The notes under the pieces: model-generated
Databases searched by the model: none
Told to the model about the DNA's origin: nothing
Seen by the model: only the letters and a program-made list of their open reading frames with translations
Position numbers and translations under genes: made by a program
Shown: positions 47,531 to 56,390 of the stretch, piece by piece
How the letters are laid out: each line of letters begins with the position of its first letter
Position numbering within the stretch: the first letter of the stretch is position 1
NCBI GenBank assembly: GCA_021018995.1
Contig: CM037588.1
Span: 91,362,765-91,426,764, forward strand
Direction: 5' to 3'
DNA from: Chloranthus sessilifolius
Taxonomy: Eukaryota > Streptophyta > Magnoliopsida > Chloranthales > Chloranthaceae
Length of the DNA: 64,000 bases

Positions 47531-47950
47531 CAAGACCCATACCTCAATTACCAGCCCAAACCGGCCATTCCCCTAAGAAACTGAACATTGAGTATATTTA
47601 ACCAAAGAACTTACAAACACCTATTAGAAAAGGAACGCCTGATGCACATTGGTGTAAGCAATGACACGCTCTGTCTGACACGACTTACAAAATCCTTCGA
47701 TATTACATGATACTTCATTTTATTATTGTCAGTCTCTGGACCTTGTTTTGGACATTTGATTGATGCCTCGGTACCTCGATTGCATAAAATCCCTCTGTTT
47801 GCCCGTGCCATGCGGCGGGATGTGCCATGCACCCACAGGCCCGGAATGTGTCCTTCGACAACTACCATTTGTCTTTCAAATGCTCCATTTTAGCTTGCGC
47901 TAATATATAAGAAAGCCAAGCATGTCATGTCAGCATTACCAATTCACATT
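47531..47950. other. Spacer before LTR I
   Basis: One - strand ORF of 85 aa (47868-47611) has an Arg-rich start but no recognised domain. On -, just after the LTR I end, TTGGTAATGCTGACATG is a weak match to the tRNA-Met primer site TGGTATCAGAGC, too weak to claim. Confidence 0.35.
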
Positions 47951-50352
47951 TGTGATTTCCTAACAGAAATGAGAAGATACCTCAAATGAGGGGTGTCAAG
48001 ATGACCGATCTCGGAACACACCGAACAGTTGGCACATCTACACACAAAGCAGAAACAAAGCATGCATTCTAACTAAGCAGATCGAGTCATCATAAGAAAA
48101 ATAAATCTTCATTTCTATATAATGACAGAAATTAAATGATTAACAAAAGACGGTTCTAATCCCATGCTAATCGCATGAACAAAAGAATCGAACCACACCA
48201 TCAATGACAATAGTAGTCATCCAAAGATGGTTCTCAAAAGAATACTGTATCAGACATAATTACATAAATCTATCTTATACTGGTAGGACATACCAAGTCT
48301 TACAAACAAAATATCAAAGTATGTAGTGCCAGTCCACTAAAAGAACTCATCAGGAGGGGGCTCAGTCCTCTGGCATGTACTCTGGGTCCTCAAGATCTAC
48401 GTCCTCAGTCCCCGCCTCAATACCTGTACCTGTGACGTATAGTCGAGGGATGAGCTAACATCTAAGCTCAATAGGGAAATATAATTAACATGCATATCTC
48501 AAATCACATCACACATATCCTTCATGACATAATTCAAAGCACATTCTTTTTACTAAAAGTCATAATTTAAAAGCATTTAAATTGACAAAAATGAATATCG
48601 AAAGCATATTTCAAAGAACACTTATCATGATTTCAAAGGCTTGTTCTTACTATACAAAACTTAAAACAATCACTTAAATATTCTCTCGAGCATCTATAGC
48701 ATAGGGAGCTGCATAGATTTACTGATGGGAAACCCCAACCATCGCCGTTCAATGAACAATTCACACACATAGATTTATCCCAAGTCTCTACGAAGAGGCG
48801 ACTAGTCCGCATGAAGTATTATCGCAGAATGGTAATCAAAGAACGGATATTCCGCCGTACCAGAGCACACTTACAGATATCCCGTCATACCAGTCACGAT
48901 TATACCGCCGTGTCGGTAGGGTATCACACATGAACCTCAAATCAAAGTGTAAAATTTACATATAGTTTATCACCATGAGTTTGTGGTAATTTATAATAGT
49001 TTAATGTTTTTAAAGCTTGCACACACATTTTATTCACATCTTGTTGATGTCACACACATATTTACATCAATTTGATTTCACACACATATCTACATCTTTT
49101 TGATGTCACATACACATTTATGATAGCACACAGACACACACACGTAGTTTTTCTGTTACTGCTCATACACAGAATTCACATGTTCAAGAGCTATGAATGA
49201 AATTCATGCTATCAAAAGGAAAAAGTCGTAAAACACACATACACTCTTATCATATCACGACATATATGCTTATTGTAATTGAATGCACATGTTATGGAGT
49301 TTTTCCTACCTCGACGAGAAGCTAAGATGAAGACCTCTCAATCCAAGCTAGCCTCTCACATACATGACAAGTTCATACCTAAACACATCAAATTACAGTT
49401 CATACGCCTGAAGTGACCTAAAAAAAGAAGATACAAAGTCTCCCTAAAGTCTTCAAAACAAAATAGAATAAAATCCTGAATCTGCCTAAATTGATCGATC
49501 GATTCCTGATCGATCGATTTACTCAGAAACTAATCTCACCCTGTCGAACTCATCAAAAACCTGTCGACCTGAACTGAAGCCTGTCGACACATTTCGATAG
49601 ATGGATTCTCAAATCGATCGATCGGTTTCCCTCAACCCACACACTATTTTTCACAATCGATCGATCAGTGTTTGAATCGATCGATCAGTTTCTCTAGAAA
49701 CCTTCACACTTTCACTCTTTATAAAATCGATCGATCGATTACTTATTTCGATTGATCGGTTTTGCCATATTCTTTCCAATCATAGGTTCTAACTTCTCAA
49801 ACTCATTTTCATTAAAACTTAACCTCTTTTCTTCTGATTTCCTCACACACATGCTAACAACACACTAACACACATATAATCAACAACTTTAACATAATTC
49901 TGACCTTTGAGTTGATCAATTTCCTCGATCCACGATTAACGTTTCAAGCTAGGTTTGCATAGGTTGGCACTTGGATTTCTCTTCGATCTAAAACCCCCTA
50001 ATCACAAGAACTTTTTGATCTTGCACGCACATACACGCATTCAAACAAACTTCCTTATCTCTCTTCTCATTTACTCCTTCTCAACAACCAAGATAAGAGA
50101 AGTAAATTCTCTTATCTTTTAACTTATTTACTTAAAAGCTCTAACTTGAGTGTTAAGCACATACACCAAACCTCAGTGTACACTACCTTATCAACTATTC
50201 ATACACATTCCAATCTTTCCTTTTTATTTAAAAACTTAATTTTACTTAACTCACATTAATATTTTAATATTTTATCTTATCAGGTGCTCGACCAGTCGGG
50301 CATGCACATCGAGACGGACTGTTCAAAGGTCAAATTTTTTTAAGACATTACA
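47951..50352 (-). mobile_element. LTR I (2402 bp), homologous to solo LTR H and inverted
   Basis: On - it starts TGTAATGTCTTAAAAAAA (H: TGTAATAGCCCAAAAAAT) and ends GGAAATCACA at 47951. Shared blocks with H: GATGTGCATGCCCGACTGG against GATCCGTGCCCGATCGG at the start, CCCTATTGAGCTTAGATGTTAGCTCA in the middle, and AACCATC..GATGAC..TATTGTCAT.GATGGT near the end. No target duplication was found, and its upper end interrupts the LTR of element B at 50353 without that LTR resuming below 47951, so a deletion or rearrangement is likely. Confidence 0.8.
49490..49760. repeat. AATCGATCGATT palindrome array in LTR I
   Basis: About eight copies of (A)ATCGATCGAT(T), three CTGTCGAC variants among them, in 270 bp. 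The array begins about 590 bp from the LTR start, the same offset as the TTTCGATTAATCGAAA array in LTR H. Confidence 0.92.
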
Positions 50353-51563
50353 TAAGGACTTCAGTTATCAACCGAGAAGGTGTTAGGCACCTGATTGACC
50401 TGCTCGTAAGCGGTCTCTACTATGGGCAAATATGAAACATAAAAATAGAAAAGTGCGACACTTCCTCTTGCTTGAAGGCACTCCGATCCTATTTGAGTCC
50501 CCCCGTATTCACCGAAATTTTAGCGGCATAACGGCTTAAATTCGAGGATAGAGGAAAAGAAAAGAAGGTAGAGGAATAGAGGGGAGAGTCGGAGCTCTCG
50601 GGCCCTTCTAGCACCATTGTGGACCTTCGAGTAGTTGCGCTTTCGGTGAGCTTCCGATGGCAAATGGATTAAGGAATGGGTTTTGATCTCTAAGGCTTGG
50701 GAGCTAGAGGGTAGGAGAGATAGGCTAAAGCCTTGTTCTTGCTAAAGATAAGGGATTGATGATGGATAATGGGGTATGAATGGAAAACCTAGGTTCTAGA
50801 AATTTGGAGGATTAATGCTATAAAGGAGAGGAAGAAATCTCTAGAGCTTTCTATCTTTTGGAAAATTTTAAAGGATAGGGGATTAGTGAGTATTAAGTGC
50901 CAATTTTGGTTAGCAATTAGGTAATGGGGATCTAAGGTTTTCTAGGATTTCTAGGGCTTAGATACGTGGGAACTTAGGTTTAATGGTAGATGATAGGGTG
51001 GGGTTCTAAATGGCAAAAGCGTAGAACTTAAGTCTAGGAGGGGTGTAACAGTCCTAAAGAGACCAACCCCAAACCTTGGGGTGGTAAAAAAGTCAAACCT
51101 CAAAAGTAAAATTCGGCCATTTTGATGAAAAATACTATTCCTAAGCCTTGTGTGTATATTATACACGCTAGGCTTAGGAATAGTGTCCTTTGAGAAAACA
51201 GAGAAGTTCAGAGCTCGTACCTGAAGCCTGAAACAAAAATATGCCTTGCGTATGTAATATATACACAAGGCCAATTTCTGGAAAATTTTGCCTTGCGTAT
51301 ATAAAATACATGCAAGGCTTAATTCTGGATCGAACAAAAGTAGGCCTATATTTCTATCCGGGGCAGGCCTGCTAGGGGCCCATGGGGTTCAGTTATGGGT
51401 TCTAGGGATCTGGTTGGGCCTTCCATCGGGAAAGGTTCGGGTTAATTCCTAATGGCTTGGGGAAGGGTTTTTAAAGGTTCAAAAGATGTTATCAGAATCT
51501 TGAGAGTACGCCTTTCTCAAAGTACGTGTCGATCAAGCCTTGGGCCAAATTTGAGTGTTTACA
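50353..51563 (-). mobile_element. 3' LTR of Tat element B, truncated
   Basis: On - it starts TGTAAACACTCAAATTTGG directly after AAGGGGCATC. A TATA-like CTTTATAG is near 50820. The palindrome array lies 245-430 bp from the LTR start. It is cut at 50353 by LTR I, so the last part (equivalent to 23570-23755 in A) is missing. Confidence 0.85.
51134..51318. promoter_or_regulatory. Palindrome array B3 in the B LTR
   Basis: Three copies of the element-B palindrome (CCTTGCGTGTATA ... TATACACGCAAGG form) at about 51145-51173, 51243-51272 and 51290-51318. The first is embedded in a 51-bp near-perfect palindrome (51134-51184) with outer arms ACTATTCCTAAGCCT and AGGCTTAGGAATAGT. Confidence 0.9.
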
Positions 51564-51607
51564 GATGCCCCTTTTTAGTATTTGATCATTAATGATCGTA
51601 TGCTAAA
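51564..51607 (-). other. 34-nt palindromic hairpin plus polypurine tract of element B
   Basis: On - the hairpin arms (51607-51574) are TTTAGCATACGATCATT and AATGATCAAATACTAAA, followed by AAGGGGCATC and the LTR at 51563. Length, centre and distance to the LTR equal those of A, with one paired exchange in the stem. Confidence 0.85.
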
Positions 51608-52243
51608 GAAAGAGACATCTGAAGAGGCCCAAGGCAAGTGCTATTGGGTCTGCCGCATTTAACGCAAAACGTAAACATCAATTGGTGAAAATATGGAGAG
51701 TGATAGAAGCCCATATCATTGGGAAATCATCCGTTGCTCGAATTTATCAATCTGCAAGCGCATAGCGACATTACTGGGCATAACTGGATGATGAAATGAT
51801 TGATGACGTATTATGCTCGAGTTTTGTATTGAACAGAGCAGCCCTGAGAGCAGGGAGGGTGATCGACCAGTACTTAAGGATCGGCATAAAGCAATGACGC
51901 GAAGATCCAACGGTTGTATCGATCTCATGAGGCATTGATTGCCCCACTTTGATCAGCACGGGTGCCCCTACGTGAGGTAGGGTTTGAGATCTTTGAGTAA
52001 ACTTATCGACCTTGACGTTATTTTAGCACAACTACCCGAGCGGAGCGAATATTGATGTTGCAACGCTTTTTGGGAGTGTGTGCCCCTTGTGACCAACTAC
52101 TTGCACCATTTTCTCTCTTTTCTTATTTATTGTATATATATATATTTATTTATTGGATATTTTCAAGTGTCCAGTGTCTTGTGCGCACAACATGCTTGCA
52201 AGGCCAAACCGAGTAAAACAAAGCCATTTGGGGAAAAGTAAGT
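51608..52243 (-). other. 3' noncoding zone of element B
   Basis: No coding signal. Conserved blocks with A (21571-22117) include ATGCCCAGTAATGTCGC and GTTGC(G/A)ACATCAATATTCGC. Much shorter than in A, which has duplications and solo LTR H here. Confidence 0.65.
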
Positions 52244-52411
52244 TTTGCATTTATATCATACATGCAAGGTCACCTCTGAAAAAAAAAAACCTTGCGTGTA
52301 TATTATACATGCTAGGCCTTGTATGGGCAAAATAAGCCTTGCGTGTATATTAAACACTCTAGGATATTTCTAGGAAAAATAAGCCTTGCGTGTATATTTT
52401 ACACGCTAGGC
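52244..52411. promoter_or_regulatory. Palindrome array B2, upstream of the PMD gene of B
   Basis: Four copies of the B-type palindrome: about 52244-52269, 52290-52317, 52336-52363 and 52383-52411, at a pitch of 46-47 bp, the same as arrays A1 and A3. The PMD leader follows within about 60 bp. Confidence 0.9.
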
Positions 52412-52429
52412 CATTTCTCTATTTAAAAC

Positions 52430-53251
52430 AGATGGACACGAGCAGAGACCTGAAAAAAAGGCTCTCTTTCAAAAAAAAAATTTCTCTTCTCCTCCTCAAA
52501 ACTGAATTCGGCATTCTTCTTCTTGCTTCATTGATCCGTTTCGTCTTTCGACATCACTCTGGTGTCGATATCGCCGACCAATCCCGCATTTTTTGTCGAA
52601 TCTAGGGTTCCCATTTTCGAACAAGGTAACCTTTTCAAAAACCCCCTCTTTTTTAATTTCTTGGTCATTTTATCCATGTAATTAGGTTTTTTTTGTATCT
52701 AGATGGTAAAAGAGTGATTTTTCTAGCAAATGTAGCTACTTGTAATCCATTCCGTTGATTTATGGGTACTTTGCATGGATTTTGTTGGAAATGTTGATCA
52801 ATTTTGGCACCCTTCTTCTCTCCTTTTTTTTGAATTTCCTTAATTTTTATTTATGAATGCTTTGGGGCTTTTGTAAAATCTGGTATTTTTACGCATAACG
52901 TGAAAGTCTTTGATCCCCTATTTATTTATGCATATGCCTTGAGGGAATTTTGGCCGATAAATCAGAAAAATCTTGGGAAAATGATGGATTTTTTTGACAA
53001 AATGTGGGGATTTTCTCTAAATTCGTCATTTGGCCGTTCTTTTTATGGAATTTTGACACAAGAAATATGTACATGTAGTTTTTGTTTGGTTGTGAAAATG
53101 TGGGGCAATGGGTGCCCTTCTGCCAGATTTTTTTTGTTTATATATATTACATATATATTTCTTTATATATATATATATATATTTTTTTTTTCTATTTGTT
53201 TTCTTCTCCTTTTTTCTTTTATGATGAAAATGCGGGCCTCTCCTTTTCAGG
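52430..53251 (+). other. Leader exon and 5' UTR intron of the B PMD gene
   Basis: The leader (about 52430-52625) ends ACAAG/GTAACC. The intron 52626-53250 ends CCTTTTCAG one base before ATG (53252). A (TA)n-like stretch at 53145-53182 corresponds to the simple repeats in A's intron. Confidence 0.75.
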
Positions 53252-55635
53252 ATGGTGTGTAGGCAACAGGGTGATGGTGACCAGGGCCAAAAGGATGGCC
53301 TAGATGAGGTGACTGGTATTGGGGGTGAGCGCCTTGTTCGGGTTCAACGCTCCTCGTGCAGTTGGCTTGAGATGCAGGGCGAGTCGGCCCGTAGTGGGTT
53401 GCTTCACCAATAGCATACCCATGTCTGGAATTTTGGGATCGCGAGTGAGGTAAAAATATATTTATTGGTTGCTCCCTTTTGTTTGTGATCCTTTGTTCCA
53501 GGATCTAACATTTTCTTTTCTTTTGATGCAGTATTTGCTTCTGATTATGTTCTGTGGAGGCTGGTTCGATCTCCGATGCTTTACATCCATCTCCCTTATG
53601 TTGTGAGGTTCTTCCTAGCACAGGTCGACTTCAGGAACTTCTTATCTTGTCCTGTCATGAGGGGTGATTCTGCCTACGTAAGGCCCTGGTGGAGAGGTTT
53701 TGTCCTAAGACGATGACCTTCCACATGTCCGTGGCTGAGATGACCATCACCACTATTGACTGGTCCATGATTATGGGAATTATGATTGGAGGGGAGCCAA
53801 TGATCTGTCCTCGCATTCCTAATCGTGAGGAGGTAATTTGACTGATTGGGGACTATCCCCCTTCGAACCATATGACCGGCTCTGAGGTTAAGCTGTCTTG
53901 GTTGGCGAATTTGTTTGATTCTGAGGAGTTGGTTGATCTAGACCAGCCTGATATGGATATCATCACCGAGCCCAAGTGTGCCCTGATAATTGCTCGTATT
54001 GCACTTCTTTTTGTTCTGGGCAAGACGATCTTTGCTAATGCTAGTGGCGGTTGTGTCTCGCTATCCCTTCTCTGCTTGATGGAGAACTGGGAGGATGTGC
54101 ACCATTTTGATTGGGGCGGTGTCGGGTATGTTGTGCTGATGGACAGCTTGGCTAGAGCTTCAGTTGGGGACCTTGCTTCCCTCTATGGTTTCTGGCCTGT
54201 GATTGAGGTAACACATTTGTTTTGCTCTTTCACTCCTAGTTCATCATTTTTAACCTTTTTGACTTTTATTTGATATATATATTTTCTTGTTTGTCCATCT
54301 TTTCAGGTTTAGGGGTATTTGCATTTTTAGCATGGCCGCCCCCTCCTCTTTTCTGATTAGTACACATACCCCCTCATGAGTTGTTGGCATAAGGAACATC
54401 GCCAGGAATTGGGGATGAAGCATTTGGAACTAGGTCTGAGGTCCCAATTTTACTTGATGATTCTAGAGCAGGTTTGACACCCCTTCCTTTCATTGATTAA
54501 TTCAATGAGGTTTGACTACATCACCTGACTAACGGGATTCCCCTTTCTTGGATAGATGGTATTTGATCCTTACATCGGCTCTTCATTCTTAGATTGCGTA
54601 GTTGTTGGCCGATCGTGACTATTTATTAATCATCGCGTCATCTTCTTCTACAACTCTTAGACCCGAGCCTATTATTTGGGAGAGAGGGTAATGCATCAGT
54701 ATCGTGACTTCTTTATCGCGCCTCTGAGTCCTCCTGAGGATATTATGGAGCCGAGGGGCACAGATGAGGAGCTTACAAAGGGGCTCCTCTGTCATGGGGT
54801 CTTGATTGATGGCCTTTACCAGCATGGGGGGTATCATTCGTGGTATGATTCTCTTCCTTACTGATCTATGCTCCCGCGTTTCGTACTTGGTGCTAATTTC
54901 ATAGCATTCGGGGTCCATGAGCCCAGGTATTTTCTCTTTTTCCTCCTTTGTTTGTTGGTTTCCTTTCCGACTTAGTAGGGTTATGTTTTGCTGATCGGAT
55001 TTCTCCCTCTCTTTTTTAGTTTGAGGAGGCAGTGGATTATGACGTGGACACAGACATGGGGCTTTTAGGGGTGCTGGGTGCGGGACCTTCAGGGGTTTTC
55101 GGAGCAGGACCTTCAGGGACTTATGGTGCAGGAACTTTGGGGACCTCTGGTGCAGGGTGTACATGGGTTTTTTAGTGATTCGACAATGGATTCCTTTTGG
55201 AGTTGTGTGAGGAAGTGACAGAGCATGCTTTCCCATCTACCGAGGCAGTTAGAGCTCCTCCTCCCGAGCTGGTTCTAGGGGTGAGTTGTTACTTCTTTTA
55301 GGGATATGCTTGCTTCCTTCTCTGTCTGTGTTGCTGACTTTTCTGTTCTTTCCTCTCATAGATTTATGAGTTAGTTGTTCAGCAGGCGGAGTATTATTGT
55401 CATATTGCTGATCTTCGGGAGGCCGAAGTGGTAAGTATGATGTTGGTTTGTCCCCTTTATTTCTTTGTCGGCTCATGCTTTTTCTCAACTGATCCTTCTT
55501 GCGTGATGCTTTCAGCGTGCTCGCGAGGAGTCACGTTCACTGCTTAGTTGGCTGACCCAAGCATGGTCGCGGGTGGGGGAGGTCAAGTCCATGACGTATC
55601 AGAGGGCTCAACGCCGACAGAGGAGGGACTCCTGA
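53252..55635 (+). pseudogene. PMD (MAIN-like) gene of element B, seven coding exons, antisense to pol
   Basis: Exons 53252-53449, 53532-54207, 54307-54471, 54556-54926, 55020-55280, 55362-55430, 55516-55635; all six introns are GT-AG and 81-99 bp. Exon 1 has WLEMQGESARSGLLH (A: WYEMQGEAAHTGLLY) and one TAG. The PMD core lies in exon 2: MTFHMSVAEMTITTIDWSMI, GSEVKLSWLANLFDSEELV, then MENWEDVHHFDWGGVGYVVL. Exon 4 has TRAYYLGERVMHQYRDFF, exon 5 a Gly-rich repeat (GAGPSGVFGAGPSGTYGAG), exon 6 YELVVQQAEYYCHIADLREA, exon 7 a basic end. Several frame breaks in exons 2-5. Nuclear localisation and a role in TE or gene regulation are inferred from Arabidopsis MAIN/MAIL1. Confidence 0.87.
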
Positions 55636-56086
55636 GGACCTGGAGGTTGATTGGAAGCCGCTTTTGTTTTTTTGTTTTTTTTGCTTTTATGTGAACATTA
55701 GATCAGATGGATGTAGACAATATGTTTAACTCTGGATATATTTTGATCCCTTTGAGTGGCCACCATTTTAATTTCATTTTCAGCTTCTTGTATGTGTTTG
55801 TACTTGCTCTTTCTCCCTCCCCCCCTTTTTGTGTTGATAGCCAATGTATGATTGAGGTTTAGCCACCTGTTATGTCTTCTTTTCTTCCGAAAGGGTGATA
55901 CCTGAAACCAAGAAGATAGGTTAGGTGGTCATAGCTGGGTGCCCGGCTCATGACCTGGGGTGCTTCCTGTAAAGAAATAAGTGTTATTGGGTGCAGGTGA
56001 ACTAGTCTAAAAGGCAAGGGAAGACAGCTCCTATTTTTTTCTCTCTTCCCTCTTTTTTTTTTATTTTTTATTTTGGTCTTGCGTGT
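55636..56086. other. 3' UTR and spacer after the B PMD gene
   Basis: T-rich, no coding signal. The start probably serves as 3' UTR of the PMD gene; the end leads into array B1. Confidence 0.5.
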
Positions 56087-56243
56087 CTATTATATACTCA
56101 AGGCATTTTCCTGGCCTTTTTGGTCTTGCATGTATAATATATACGCAAGGAATTTTCTGGGCCTTTTTGGCCTTGCGTGTATAATATATACGCAAGGCAT
56201 TTTCTGGGCTTTTTTTGCCTTGCGTGTATAATGTATATGCAAT
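56087..56243. promoter_or_regulatory. Palindrome array B1, upstream of the DUF7745-like ORF of B
   Basis: Four copies of the B-type palindrome (best: CCTTGCGTGTATAATATATA-CGCAAGG at 56170-56198) starting near 56087, 56124, 56170 and 56217, pitch about 46 bp. The ORF begins 148 bp further. Confidence 0.9.
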
Positions 56244-56390
56244 GCATTTTTGGTTTTGATGGGCCTATAAGGCCCGAGAATGTACTCCTTTTTCTCATTT
56301 TTAAGTTAGGCCTCAAATTTTGCTCCAACTTTTTTGTCTTTTCTTCCCGAGGGTGGGTCCATTGTCCTACATCGAATCATGATTCATTAA

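Noticed and set aside
47611..47868. 85-aa - ORF after LTR I as a gag start
   Set aside because: Only an Arg-rich start; no gag motif, and the nearby primer-site match is weak.
49490..49760. Cluster of restriction-like GATC/ATCGAT sites as a cloning artefact
   Set aside because: Spacing and sequence are irregular and the array matches the position of the natural array in LTR H.
47951..50357. LTR I as an intact solo LTR with target duplication
   Set aside because: Flanks ACATT and TAAGG do not match, and the interrupted B LTR does not resume on the far side.
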